A stretch of 64,000 nucleotides of DNA, from NCBI GenBank assembly GCA_033065855.1, contig JAVXUO010002370.1:496001-560000 (forward strand), written 5' to 3'. The position numbers were made by a program, and so were the translations under genes. Shown one piece after another: positions 10,901 through 25,900 of this stretch (within the stretch, counting starts at the first letter, position 1; every line of letters begins with the position of its first letter). The DNA is from Escallonia rubra (taxonomy: Eukaryota > Streptophyta > Magnoliopsida > Escalloniales > Escalloniaceae). The notes under the pieces were generated by a model. It saw nothing but the letters and a program-made list of their open reading frames with translations, was not told where the DNA came from and did not search any database.

Positions 10901-13900
10901 GAAGGCATTTTCCTTGTATCATTTTTCCTTTGGTCAATGGGTCACTAGAATGTCGAGGTTTGACTCTTTGAACTTCTGACTCAATTAACAAGTGCCACCA
11001 TCAGCTATAGAGGACCACCCTCAACAAACATGATAAAAGAACATGTATATTAACTTGTTTGCATACAATTTTCAAAATTACAGGAAGTGATGAGATTTGA
11101 TTAAATGAAAATGCTATTTACTTCCTCTTATATGCTTTTTCACGCTTTTCTTTTCGCTAAAAGTAAAGTTTAGTGACAAGACGCTAACCTTTTAGCGAAA
11201 AATAAGGAGGTGAATTAGCATACTAGGGAGTGAAAATAGCATCTCCCTTGATTAAATACCACATTAAAACATTCAGAAACTTCTATATGTTGTTTAAGTA
11301 GCATTTATACATATTTATAAGTCAAATAGGTGAGGTGAATTTTCATAAAATGTTTGCAAGAATTGATATCAACTGTTTGACCTACATGTTTCCAATAACA
11401 GAATTAGGAAAATAAAGATCAAGATCCTCTGCTTTACAATAGAGGTGATGTACAACTCCTCTATTGTACAGCATATGATCTTGATCTAGAAAACAATGGC
11501 CAAGCAAAAAAAGAAACTCAAACACATGATATTAAAAATAGAGAAAATGGTCAGGGTCCAAATAAAAATTTAGCAGCAATTAGGAAGTTTGTTGACCTAC
11601 CTGCAATGCAAAAGCTATTTGGATTAATGTAGGCTCCGACCATGGCTTCCCAATGAATTGAAGACCAATGGGCAACCCAAGATTATCATATCCCACCTAT
11701 GCAGACAAACTTTGGGTTATCCAACCAGTATTCAATTACTTAATGAGAGGAATCGAAAGACAAAAAGAGACTTCAAAAGCATACAGGAACAGTCACTGCT
11801 GGCAATCCTAGAAAATTCCCTGCTATTTGGTATCGCACTAGTGCCGCTGAAATAGTAAGATAGTCACCAAATTCTTGTTACAATGTTGTCTGTAATTGGG
11901 CATTTAAATACAAAGGCACAGATGCGAATGGAGATAAATGGACAAAAGAAGTACTGAGATGAACGCCAATGCAGGATAAGTCAAAGGTATAAGCAACATC
12001 TAAGGACCTATTCTATGAAGTACTGCATACCTCCATTTATATAGTCTAGCTCACCGGACTCCAAACAATCATCTTTGATTGTGTATGCAGTTACACTGAA
12101 ATGAAGATCAATCAAATTTAGGGTAATGATTACTGGTATAAAGCACGTGAAAGAAACACTCAGCTAAGAAGTTCTCAAGTCACTTTTTTCGTGTCGTGTT
12201 TTCTGCAAAATAGGGTAAAAAACTTGAAGGAAATTTGAGAAACTTTCACTTAATTAAGTGGATCAGAATAAGCTATTTTATATGATACGAAAAAACTTTG
12301 AACGGATAATGTATTAGTCGAGCACAGCACAAAGGAATACCCTGTTGTGGGTGTCACAATGACATCTGCCTTGGCAAAAATATTTTGGTGAAACTGCATC
12401 TGCCGGTTTCTGCAAAGACATAAGAAGGAGAATAAGATTATCAGAAAACGAGCCCCGGGTCAAGTAAAGACCAAAAAACCTACATATGCAGTCACTACTT
12501 GGGTGGTGCTCCCCTCCGGTGTGAGGTGTAACCCCCCCTCCCCCTCTGCTTAATCTGCTCTCCTCCCTCCCCCTCTCCCAGGGAATTTGCTCTAAGTTCA
12601 AAATTATTCCCATTTCGTTTAAATTCTGGCCTCTAATCACTCTTTACCTGCAACATGAATCACACAAGGGGGCCTTACACCTTTTCAATACCCCCTTTCA
12701 AGTGTTATGGCGGTAGGTTATATCAGCCGACTCCCTTATAGCAGCCTGTATTGGCAGTTTAACGGCAACAATTTGGACTGGTGTGATTTGGTTGCTAATG
12801 GCAAAACATTTGTGTTGAAGGTGGTTTGCGGAATGAGATTTTCACTGTTCTTCGACTGACCACATATTTGGGTGGTCCTGAGTTGGTTCTGCTGTGCGGG
12901 TGGTGTTTAGAGCTCTGATTTTCACAGGAATGCATGGGATTTTCCTAGATTGCTAGAGTATTAGTTGGTAGGTTTCACCCTTGCCCTCGTTCACTCATGG
13001 CCTACAAAATCATGGTTCTAGTGTGACTCTGAGCTACACAACTTAGGTGGAGGGAGGTTCTTTACCTTTTGAGGGGATTTTTCTAGTTTAGTCTTATTGT
13101 AACTCCTTATTATATGCTTTTACATGAAAAAAAGGGGGGGGGGGGGGGGGAGAGGAAGGGAATAATGAAATGAAATAAACTAGTGTATCACTTGGAAACA
13201 CTTGTAACAGGATTAATCCAAATAAAGGGATCAGGATCCTCTGCTGTACAACAGAGATGCTGAACCAAGAAAATTGCCGCTAAATATTTTTTAGCGACAA
13301 AAAATTGTCATTATAAATTTCAGTAACGGTGACAATCTTTTGTCGCTAAATGTTGTACAACACCTCTGCTCTACAACAAAGGATCTTGACCCCAAAAAAA
13401 GATGTATGAAATCATGAATATCCAGAGTATTCAAGATAATAGCCAGAAAATCAAATTGATTCCAAAGCGTACATCAAAGATCAAAAGATTAGTCGGCTAT
13501 CAAATACAAGAATCATCTTTGGTTTAGGTTAAAGCTAGAACATATTAGAAATTTTCAAATGATTGGCATTTTGTACATGAAAGATCAAAAGAAAAAAAGA
13601 AACTTAAAAAAATCCAGGGCCAAGACCCATGAAATGAAGCAATCGCACAATTCTTAGCAGAAGAAAAGTGGGTACTTGTATATTCATGTGATAGGTTTCC
13701 TTGTCTAGTAACGCAAAATGGACATAAACATGGGCTCACTTGCGGTGCACTGCACGACAAGATCCCAGGCCCAGGCTGGGATGACCTGAAGGTGCATTAA
13801 AACAGTACAAACAGCATCTCTAGGAACCCTTGACCTAAGCCCAGCCTGTATTTTTTAAACTAGGTCAGTCTTCGATCTATTTTCAAGGTTGATTGTTTAT

Positions 13901-16900
13901 CTTTTAGTAGTTTTCTTTTCATAAAAAGAAAACATTTTTCCAGTTTATTCTAGAACACCGTTCTAATGGTGACCTCCAATTAACGTGACTGCTAAGTGTA
14001 ATTGTTGGGTAATTAACTGTTAATAACAATTTGCACTTGTTCATAGCACCCTTTGGTGCTTTATAAATAGTGTCATGGTTCTTTCAAGAATCACGAAAAT
14101 TCTTCAAACCCGAATCTCAGGTTTAGTAGATTAGGAAGCTTTAATTGGACATCCAGAGTCGAATTTAGGGTTTCCTTGCTTTTCCTTATAATAATTTAAT
14201 TAACGCTTAAAGATAAGATGGCGACTCAAGTTAGAGCCTTCATCCTACTTGGAGACAGTTCGTCACAGTGACGACTCTGCTAAGGACTAAATTAAGAAAA
14301 CTAGACACTAAAAATTGTTTGTGATTTTGCTGATTATTCGCCCTTGATGTGTTGTTTTAGAATTATTATATGTTTATATGCAGTTGTGTTCTAAAATGTT
14401 TGTTTCTTTCTTTTAAAGAAATTAAACGCACACACGATTATTCCAACCCACCAATTGAGGGCAACAGTTGAACCCTAGAGCTTCCTAGTTGGGAGGCAAT
14501 TTTCTACAGTGCTCTCACCTCTAAGGTCATAGTACGAGAGGCTCTTAGTCTTCTGGTACATCAAACAATTTGTGCACGCTCCGATGACCACCCATTACTA
14601 ACTGTAGGAGTTATTGATGAGAGGTACTTTTGTGAAAATTGAGTCAAAGGGGTAACCTAAGCTGAAGATTGAAGCAACCACACACATGGACTATGTTATG
14701 AGGATTTCCTCTTTAATGAGAGCACCCGTCGATTTTTTTGTGTACACGCTAGGAAACTGGCTGGTACACATTAAAACAGGGCAGTACTGTCGATAAAGAG
14801 AAATTGCTACAAGACATCCCTGGTAAATCGACTGGTAAATGAGTGTACCAGACAATTTAACAAAGACCATTTTTTTTTAAATTGAAAATCGACCAGTAAA
14901 CCCCCAACAAAATTTAAGGAAAAAAACCAAAAAAAACACTAACTCTGTAGAACTATCAACCCACGGGCATAGGTGTTGACCGGTTCATAAGTGTACCAGC
15001 CAGTCTATTTGAAGGGATTTTTCACCCCGAATTATTCAACAATAAACTGGCCTGTAGTTTAGGGCTTTACCAGCCAGTTTGTGGATTGTTTTTGTTTTTC
15101 TTTTACATGCTTTGTTGTGTATGCTGTGGTGTGCAACGTTATGGTGTCCTATCTAGTTGCTAGTTTCTTAGTGTGAGTCATCTTTCTTTTCCCTTTATTT
15201 CCTTGGTTAAATAAGAAAAATAAAAAATAAAAAAAATCAACTCTTAGAAGTCTTCTTAGAGCTAAAGTTTGACAGATGTCGTGTCTTGTTTCTCCTGTAA
15301 GTCTAAGAGTCCACCCTTTGCAAGTTGAGAGCATAACAAATTTTCATGGAAAATAGATAATTGTCCGGTTTCAAACCGATGGAATTCATAATTAACCAAT
15401 CACTTCGAGAATATTATAAAAAGGGTGATTTTCGAATTTAAGCCTAGTGGTCTATCTCGTTGACTCTTCTTTTCTGCGCTCCGCGATGATGGTCACTGTC
15501 TTTTCAAGTTTAAAAATCAAATTTTCATTTTGTTTGAAATTGAATGTCATAAACCTGATAGAAGATTTTCATTTGAAATTTAAACCTTCGAGTGAAAGTT
15601 TAAAAGACTATCGAGAATAGGCTATGACTTCTTGTCTTAAGCAATCCCTCCCAACCATCACTCACCAAAAGCAAGCCAATCCCTATCCTCAAAGCCAATA
15701 AGGTGTCGTATTGATGTCAAGAATTCCTCTTGTTCAAAGCTCGCTCACACTTTCCTAGCATGGACCATTTATCTTGAAAAAAAAATGAAAAAGCCTGCTA
15801 GGTTAAGAAATGAATTGTTTAAAAGAAAAAAAAAGGAAAGTGAAAAGACCGTAAAGTTTGCACAAGTCTCCCTGAAAACAAGCACTCCTAGTGATATATT
15901 ATCCTGATTACCCTATACTTGGTATTTCCACTTACTAGCCCTTTGCACATAAATAATTTAGTCGTTCGTTTTAGAAGCCTATATTTCTAAACTTGGGCTG
16001 GGTAAGTCTCCTTGTGTGTGACATGTCCAAGTATTGCTGATCAAATTGGACTCAGCATGGAAGGTTTTTTTTCATAGGAACCAAACTCTTGATTGATAAG
16101 AAGTCGATTGCATCAAATCTTGGTGATTATGTGATCTCGAAACAAAAAAATAAAAAATAAAAACAAGAAGAAGAAATTTTGTTGTAAAAATGAAAGAAAG
16201 AAGAAGAAGGGTTGAAAAAATGAAGAAAAAAAAAAACAATGAATACGTTGAAGAATGATGGTTAAGATTTGACATATTCATGACATTGATACAATTCGAA
16301 GGATAGATGCACAACATGTTCACTAGTGTTTGTATTACGTCATTCTTAATTCCTCCAATGGGTATATGAAGGCATCTTAGTTACCATTTAGGCTCGGTCT
16401 CTATGCGCACACATTAAAGGCTTTGGTGTTTGGGTTTTTAAGCTTATTCACTGAATATTTTTTAACCACATCCTAGCCTATTTTGTGTCTCATATACTAA
16501 GTCCTTCTTCAGGTTATAACGGTTTAAGAGAGACAAATGCTCTTTTACTTTTTGATAAGGTTAATATAAAAAAATAGTGAAAATTTGAAAAAAAATGAAA
16601 AGAAAAGAAGAGGATATTGGTCCATGCACCTTTTGAGCTTGCTACATTGTGACCTGTTGTGTTTACCTCCCTATGGCTTGTTTAATAACTCTTCTGATTC
16701 CTGTTTTTTAGACCTGATATGTTCACCCTCCTATGGCTTAATGACCTTTGATTCCTGATTTTTCGAACCTAATGTGCTCAACTCGCAGTGGCCTTATGAT
16801 GAAACAATGATTTTATGACCTCCTTTGGATGCTTAATTTGGTGTGGCAGTTTGATATTTTTGCCACCAGTTCAGTCATAATATTAGTTTGCCACCAGTTC

Positions 16901-19900
16901 ATCATAATTCATAATATGAGAAGGCTTATGACTTTATCTCGTGCCTTCTGACTTTTCTATGACACATTTGATAGTTACGATACTTTTGCTTCGCGCATTC
17001 AGCCAGTCTTTTACATTGATCTTTTCGCTAATCGTGAGCTAAGATCCTTGCAGCGTACACATCAGCCTCATATCCCATACACCGACATTTCTTTACAGCC
17101 CTAACTACCCAATTTTAGGTACAACCTTTTTCTATGAAGTTGAATGATATATGATGACAAGGGCTTGAAATGTTTTTGATAAAAAACTTACAGTGGTCTT
17201 TGAATTCTAAATGATTCGTGCAGAAGAATAATAGAATAGATCTTAAAACGAACGGTCATTTTATTGTATCGGGCAATCAAAATATTTTCCAAACATCCTC
17301 TCGAACTGTCAAAGGATATTGTAAGTGTCATAGGGGTTTCCTTGTCGACATCCTTAGGGGATTCTCATGCGACTTTCCTTTCATATTAGGTGCACTAGGG
17401 CTAACACCGTTTGTTTTGTGTTAGGGCTCCATGTGGCTCCCATCTCCTTATGGTCATGATATTGTCTGTCTATCTTTATCCAATCCATTGCATGATCGGT
17501 ATCATCTACATGCATTTTATCTAGGCATTCCATGTGATTCCTCTATCACGACGTCAAAATACTATTTGTCTCAGTGTGCTTTTTGTTGTCTAGGGGCTTA
17601 GTGTTATCCCCTCTCATGACAGTCTTGATGGTGTCTGTTTTAGTTTATCCAATCCATTTGCATTGTTAGTGTCGTCTGCATGTATTTCATTTAGGGGCTC
17701 CTTGTTATCCTCTATATGACAGTTATGATAATGTCTATTGGTCCAGTCCATTTGCATTATCAGTATCATCTGCATGCATTTCTCTAGAGGCTCCCTTTGA
17801 CTCCCTTCTCCTGACAGTCTGGATAATGTCTATCATTTTTCGTCTGAGCGTAGGTCCTAGGATTCTACTTCCTACCCCTGGTTTCCAAAGAGACTTTAAA
17901 AAGATAAAAACAAAAGTGAAAAGACGAAAATGAAAAATAAGAAAACATTGGAAAATAAGAACATTTGACTTTTCCTGCCCCATTCCTACCCTTATCGATT
18001 CAAGAAGAGAATCAGCCTATCTTGCTCCGTCACTCACAACCAACTGTCGTTCGACATCGTTGGCTTTGCCTTTGAGTGGTTCATATTCTTATCCTTCTAG
18101 ACACTAGAAAAGAGTCGACTTACCATGTTCCCGTCACTCAACGACCAACTGCCATTTGCCATTGTTGGCTCCGGCATTGAGTGGCTCTTTTGATGTTGTT
18201 CTCTAATTCAATTTAAGTGACCAATCACTTCCATGCATTGTTAGCTCTGACTCCTAGATATGAGTCTTCAGTGTTCCTAGGCCAGCAGTCGCTTTCATGG
18301 ATTGTTGGCTCCAGCTCTTAGGTTCGTCGTTACCAATGTAACTAAGCCACCAGCCGCTTTCACGCATTGCTGGCTCTGGCTCTTAGTCATGTGTTAGGAT
18401 TGTCTAGACGACCGCCCGCTTTCATGCATTGTTGGCTCTGGCTCTAAGATATGAGTCCCGGTTTTCCTAAGCGACCAGTCGCTTTCACGCATTGTTGGCT
18501 CTACTCTTAGTTTCGTCATTTTCGGTATGTCTAAATGTCAAACGCGATTGATCTGTTGGCTACGGCATCTAGATGTGATTCTCTCCTTGTGCTAATGATA
18601 AATCGTTATTATTGTTGGCTCCGGCTCTTAATTGTAAGTCCTCGATGCGGTTAGACGACCAACATGAACGATCTTTTAGCTCCGCCATTTAGATATGTTT
18701 TCCTTTTTGTTTCTAAGAGACCAATCATTGTTGCTGTTGGTTTCGGTTCTTAGACATGACTTTTTAGTATCCTTAGATGACCAATCATTGTTACTGTTGA
18801 GTCCGAATTCTAGGGGTGCACCTTGTGCCTAAACAACCAATCGTTGTTACTGTTGGTTTTGACTTCTAGGACTGCACACTTTATATGGCGACCAATCATT
18901 GTTACTGTTGGCTCTTGCTCCAAATAAGTTTTATTTCCTTGTCAGTATTGCCAGATGACCAATTGTTGTTACTGTTGGCTCCGGCTTCTAGCAATGCATC
19001 CTTCATTAGGTGATTAATCCTCATTACTGTTGGCTCTGGCTCCAGATAAAGCTTATGCCTTTTTTAGTGTCCCTAGACAACCAATTTTTTGTTACTGGCT
19101 CCGGCTTCTAGTGGTGCTCCTTATGCCATGCGACCAATTGTTGTTATTGTTGGCTCCGGTTCTAAGGTACAGGTCCAGGTCCTCTTTACAGGATCCCTAG
19201 ACGACCAATCTTTGTTATTTGTAGCTCCAGCTTCTAGGGTGCGCCTTGTGCTTAAGCAACCAATGGCTTCTTACTTTTGGATCCTGCTCTTAGGTATGAG
19301 TTCCCTTTTAGTATTCCTCGATGACCAATGTTTGTTACTTGGCCCCGACTTTTAGATATGCATCTTTTGTCTGGTGACCAACCATTGTTACCGTTGTCAC
19401 CGGCTCCAGATAAAGTTTATTCCCTTTTAGTATCCATAAATGACCAATCATTGTTATTATTAGCTCTGGCTTCTAAGAGCGTTCCTTATGCCTAAGCAAC
19501 CACTCCTTGTTATTTTGGCTCCGGCTCTTAGGTATAAGTTCCCTTTTAGCGTTCCTAAACGATAATTGTTGCTGCTGCTGACTCTGGCTTCTAGGAACAC
19601 ACCCTTTATCTGGCAACCAATCATTGTTATTGTTGGTTTCGACTCCGAAGAAAGTTCAATCTCAGTTTTCCATTTGATGTTACTCGACAACCAACTACTT
19701 CCACACGTTGTTAGCTCTAATTTCGAGTGATGTTTCTAGGTGCTTGGTGGTAGTTGAATTCCTATTATCCAGTTACCCAAACTACATTGGTCTAATTCCT
19801 TCCCAGGGATATGTATAAAAGCCTTACAAAATTCCGACCTCTCTTTTGTGTGAGTCCTGGAGTCTGTCATAGGCCATGTGGTCTAATTTGTATTTTTTAC

Positions 19901-22900
19901 TACAAAAATACATTATTTACGATGATATTCACTCGTAAGCGAGCTCCCTTACTGAGGGGTTATATAGAGACCCCATTTTGTAGGCCTTATATATTTTACT
20001 GCAGGCTTTATTTTATATATTTCAGGGCCTATTTTAAGTATTCGAGTCTAGCTTAGTAATCCCAATTTCGTTGGTCCAGTCAAGTTGGTTAGTCCAGTCA
20101 GTTTAGGCTTAACCCTTAACCAAGTTCAGAATCTAGATAGAATAATGGGCCTAGTAGTTGGTTTTGTCTTTACTTGGATGTCTGCTCCGAATTCAGATTA
20201 ATCACACATGACTTATTAAAAAAAATGCGGTCTATTCCCTCTAGAGTTTGGTTAAAAATAAACTAGGGGAGAGAAGAGAACCGGTCGGTCTTTGACTAAA
20301 CCAGCGGGTTCTACAATGGGTTCCGGCCGATTCGCCAGGTGTAACTGCCGATAAGGTCGTTAAGGTCTTTTTAGTGTTTTTTAGTCTTATCTCATAAAGG
20401 CGATAAGGACAACCATTTGGTCTCCTTTTCTATATCATCTGCTCCCAAACCTATATAACAAGGGATTCTTGCTGCCCCAAAGGAGGCAATTTTTTAGCAA
20501 ATTCCCTCCAGAAAGGCTGTATAAATTTTGTTTGAGAGCTAGATTAGCAAAAGACAAATAGACTAGTAGTTTAGATTTCTTTCGTTAGTGCGGGTTCATA
20601 GGACGTGAATTGCATCGCATCGTGGAGAATCTGGAGTCGACAGTCAAGGAGTTTAAGTGAACCAAACAAGAGGTATAAATTCTACGCTTTTGTCTTTTGC
20701 ATCTTTTCGTAGAGTTAGTGTAGAATAATCTTGGATTAGATTTCCCTTTCTCGCGAACAAGTTTCGGTTTGTGATAAAAATCTGAAAAATAGCTCTAAAC
20801 CTACCACTTAAAAAGTTGGTTAGGATTAGCATTCTTTTATAGGACTAGATTGCTGTTTAGATTAGACTTCTAGTCCAATGAGTTCGTAAACCAACATCTA
20901 GGTCGCGTCTCTTACGGTCACTACGAGGTTTTGATCCTGACGGACCTGACTGGTCCGGTGGAGGTACGTAGGCCATTTGAACCCCGTTTCAAATTAATAC
21001 CAACTTAGGTTTTGTTTCGTTTATGTTTTGCATAAAAATCACAATAGACAAGTTAGAGATAGTTAAAGATGTGACAGGGTGCCTACCACATTCCTAAAAT
21101 ATAAGTTAGTCCCTGAATCCGAATCTCCGGTATAGTAGATTAGGAAACTTTAATTGGATATCTATAGTCAAATTTAGGGTTTGCTTATTTTCCCTTGTTA
21201 ATACTTAACCCTAAAAATATAAGATGGGGACTCTAGTTAGACATATATTGTCTTTTTCGAGGCGGTTCGTCAAATGTGTTTTAAGAGCCCTTTTAGCACT
21301 TCGCAATTCACACTTAAATAAATCTGACTTCTTATATCCTGCATGGAGTAGTTGGTGGTCGGCTGTTTGATCTTGGAAGACAAATTTCTCGCGTTCGGTT
21401 GCGGTAATAGTCGGCAAATAGTAAGGACAAAGCGTGCAACATTTCAACATATTCTTGAACGGGGCATTGACTTTCATAAGTCTATCATTCGTTCCATTGC
21501 AAGTGTTCCGTACAAAGTTGTGATCATCTTGTTCAGGCTTTAAAATGGTTCAATTGGATTGTGGAATTGAGCTCGTTTAACTAGGGTTGGATATGGAATT
21601 GGCCACTGACAATATAAGTTTGCTATCCGGACACTCTATCCAAAATTGAAACCCCAACTTTGGTCCAATTTCATGGTACTTATTCTTGTACTATGTTAAC
21701 CCACTTCCAATTCTTAGGTCTTCAGGTAAAATTGCTATTCCAAACCGATTTATAGCGCAGGCCCCCAGCGGACCACCGTCCAACCTCTATCAAGCCACCA
21801 CACGAACTCGCCGGGCCATGGTCGAGCCACGCAGGAACTCGTCGGACCATCACCATACCGCTGGGCCACCGTTGGACCACCACCAGACAGCGCTGCAATC
21901 TAGCTGCCCCACCCCCGCCATTGTCGGACCGTAACCAGGAACTCACAAAAATCATCGTAAGCAAAGTCCCATTTCCAAGCTTTTAATCCTTACGACCAAA
22001 CAAAAAACTGGTAGCTTCTTTTTAATTCGAATCCCAATTCTCATGGACTTGGAACACAACTTATATCTTAATCCCATTTCGTTTACCAACAGGACCCTAA
22101 GAGCATCCATAATTGCTAATGAGGACTTCCAATATTCTATGACTTGGGAGGCAATTTGACGAATTTCACTGAGAAGGAAAGAAGAGAACTACTCTGCAAT
22201 ATACTGTATCATATTGCATTGCCCTTGTGTTTAGGTATCGTAAAATGTCTATATTTTCTGGTTCATGCACCAATAACACACGGAAATTAGGGGGACGGGT
22301 AAGAGCATCCTTGTGCTTGTTCCAACATGAGATCAAATTTCGGTGTTACTAAGTAGGTTGAAGCCTTCACTGGAACTTACAATGGTCTTAGTTAACGTGC
22401 AATGCGATGATCCGTGTTGTAAGAACCTCATAAGTACTTTTTTTTTTTTTCCTTTTTGCTTTTCTATGTAATCGTTAGAAGATAAAAGGAAAGAACTTTG
22501 TATCATCATATTGTTGTGCAGAAGAAAGTTACCTAATTCTCTGGGCATTCAAATAATCCCTGCTGTTGAAGGCACCGTATACAGCAAGTGCTACCCTTAC
22601 ATCCCACCCTACTTCGGCCATATCCCTATTCATCCAAGAGGTCACCATTTCAGCATCAAAGTTTCCTCATTTCCTCGTTGTGAAACATGAATTGAGTATA
22701 TTAAGTAGAGTAACATATGCTGGGAATAACGTACAGCTTTTCCAGATGGCAAGCAATTGAAGTGCTACACTCAGAACCAATAGTTAAATAATGTGCCAGG
22801 CGCATCACCTCTATCTCTGGTACAGTCACCCCTATGGTCTTTAAAAATATATTAAGCATTTGGCAGGTTAGATAGCAACCACATAGTGCAATTAAAGGAC

Positions 22901-25900
22901 GCAAAAATAGCAATCGAACGCCCTGGGAAACAAAAGGAAAGCCCTCGGAAATTATCAAGTAATTAATGAAAGAAGCTTTTACATAGAAATACCTCCCATT
23001 TATAGTGTTCATATAGATGCTCTAGAGCGTTAGTGCAGCAAACTCTTATGTCATCAGTGCAGTCATTGAACCACTATCGGCAGAAAGAGAGATAATGAGA
23101 TGAGCATAAGTTTAAGGATCATGCAATCTAAATATATGTTAGTTCTAAATATACAATTCACATGCTATTACGAATTTGAGAACCAGATACGAACCTCCTC
23201 GGATTTAGCCAGCTTTATGTTAGATACATAGTTCGGTGACTTCAGAAGTGGGAAACTTACTTTAGGCTGGTAATTGTTGGGAAACAAGAGAGAGTGGAAT
23301 CATTAGTTTGCAACATAAAAGTTTTTGCGCTGAAAAATGTTAGATAATGTTAGATAGTGCATTCATAAAATTTTGCAAGCATCTTAGAACTTCTTGCACT
23401 AGGTTGAAACAGAAAAAGGAAATCATTGAGATTTCAATCACAATTTCCAGTTCAAGCATCTGAGCTGCCTCTAGCGTAGCTATCAGAAACAAAGATTATG
23501 GCTTTGTTACATGATACTTCACCACTTGAAGGAAACACTGTGTTATGGTAACATAAGTTGGTAAGACTTTTGATGTGTAACTGGCTAGGGTTATGCATCC
23601 CTATGCCATGATATCACTTTAATGGAAAACACTAGATATTGACAAGAAAGAAAGAGGCAAATTAAGCTTCCCTGCCCTAACGAATATGTGGTCAGCTGTA
23701 TAACATAGAAAGAAAAGTGAAGAATCTACGTAAGCTGCTTCTCGTGGTCTTCTCTACGTGAAACAATTAGTACAAAACAAGGAGACAGTTCAGCCAAATT
23801 GTTGTTCCATTGAGTTTCCCTCCGAAAGCTCAAACTAAAAATGCAAAGTGAAGATATGTACCAATGTGGTAGAAAATTGGTGTGCTGGAACATGGCCACT
23901 GATGGCTGCATAACTGGAAAAAATTAACTGCTTTTAGCTGCTTTTAGCTTATAAATGGTCCATGAGATAGAAAAGATATAGACGTTTACGCAATCAGAGC
24001 ATCTTCAACTGTTCCTGCCAATATTCCGACCATCCCAACTGTCCAGTTTAGAGGAAGAACTCTGAAAATGTAACAATTGGTAACTCGCATTTGAAACCAA
24101 AGCACACAACAGAAAATGGGCAGAAAACTTCCATTATATAATCACCTAAATTGGTGCTCACCCAGAATGTGGTACACGTCCAAAAGATGGCTTCAGACCA
24201 ACAACACCACAAAGAGCAGCAGGCAATCTGACAGATCCTAGAGAAAATTGTAAATAAATCCTACAATTAGTTGCGTAAATCATAGTGTAAGAAGCGAACT
24301 GAAATCACACAAAGTAGAATTGCCTTCCATACGTTCTTTTTCCAAGTAGTTTACTTCTTCCCGCTTATAAGTTTAAAATTTTTAACCACAGTGATACTGA
24401 GGGTAGTAATTATCATTTAAATTCTGTATATATTGCGCTTAGTCTCTATTTTGAAGCTGGTTCCAAGCCTGCAAGAAAAGCTTCACTTCTAAAATCTTCA
24501 ATTCGGCTATGACCTACCTGCCCCAATGAGTTCCTATGACATGCCATTTTCTAATCATTTTGGAAAAAACCAAACCTCTTAGCGTGGGGAATTCAGAAAT
24601 CAAATTCAAGGCATTCATCAAATACTGACAAGCTTTTTAATGTAGACGATGGCATATTTGATCCATCCTGATCCATCCCCACTTGAAATTTCTAAAAGCA
24701 ATGCCTAGCAAAATTTCAACACCTTTTCAACAAAGTCAGTAATTTGGCATTCATTTTATCATAAAGATCAAGAACATCTTACCTCCTCCATCAACACCAA
24801 GAGCAACAGGGCACAATCCTGCAGAAACCACAGAAGCAGAGCCACTAGATGAACCTCCAGAGATCTTGCTGGTATTATAAGGATTTCGAGGGACCCTACA
24901 ACATTCTCACACAAAAATTAAAGAAAAACGATAGGAAACAGTAGTAGCTATATTTTCCCAACATGCAGGATATCTGGATTAGGGACAAAACTAGGGATAT
25001 TATTACTGGAGGGAAGAATTGTGAGATTGTTTGTAAAAATGTATATTTACTAACCATAAAAGTGGATGGGCTAAATAAAAATTGAAAACATTGGACACTG
25101 AGGAGATCGCAATATGGCATCATTAAGTCGGAAGCATGGAAGGATGTCTTACCCATAATGAGGATTTATCCCACTGGTTCCAGCCCCGAGCTCATGCATA
25201 TTTGTTTTTCCAACAAGTATGGCACCACATAATCTCAGGCGCTTAACACAGCAAGCATCATCTATACAAGGTCTTGCTTTGTGCAACCACTTAGTACCTC
25301 CTACGAAAACAATTGTTTGTGGGCAAAGATAGCAAAGCAAGCATCACTTACAGTGAGCATTATGATTTGAGAACCTGGTTTGACTAAAACGACCAACATT
25401 AGATGGAATCTGTGAGACTATAAGTACCTGTTGTTGGATATGGCATACAATCTATTTCATCTTTGATAGCAACTAAGATTCCATCGAGGGCTGATATTGG
25501 TTCTCCTAGAGAAGTGCAAAAAAGAACAATGAAAATGTCAACAGAAGAGTTATAGCCCTGATTTTTGTTGTCAGCAGTGGCAAGGTGCTGCCAAATTGGG
25601 AATGCCTAAGGATTTCAAGATCAATTGTAGGTGGAAACGCTCTATGATAGATATTATGTCTTATGATTGTTGTCAATTTTAAGACCATGAAAGTAGTGTG
25701 ATTAGAGAAGTTTTTAATTGGAGACTAACCTCTGCAACCCCACCCCAGGTTGCCTCTTGGATTTACGTAGTAAGATATATTAGTTAAGAAACAGAAACAG
25801 TTATCATCTTCAGATCAACAGAGATCTTAATTGTATTAAGAGACTGTACATGGGATCATGTCAATTTTGTTCCCAAAAGTCATTATTTTTTTCGGTCCAG

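Larger units (their letters stand above)
13800..21272 (+). mobile_element. Non-autonomous Tat/Ogre-like LTR element in FAAH intron 15
   Basis: The element runs antisense to FAAH. The 5' LTR end at 14267 has TATA at 14061-14070 and an end homologous to the 3' LTR from about 14105. It is followed by a primer-binding site at 14269-14286 and a leader that matches 61076-61550 (opposite strand). Repetitive non-coding DNA follows. A 3' LTR of about 1.3 kb ends at 21272. No gag or pol frame survives. The left boundary is approximate and no target duplication was found. The layout matches large Tat-lineage gypsy elements that carry tandem repeats before the 3' LTR. The lineage is inferred from the primer-binding site and layout. 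Confidence 0.7.

Noticed and set aside
22701-23012. 103-codon minus-strand frame
   Set aside because: It runs through intron 13. Only its 3' part (exon 14) is coding.
23862-23905. FAAH exon 11 starting at the inner GCAG acceptor
   Set aside because: This shifts the frame. The TTTTCCAG acceptor eight bases upstream restores phase and the YAAISGH motif.
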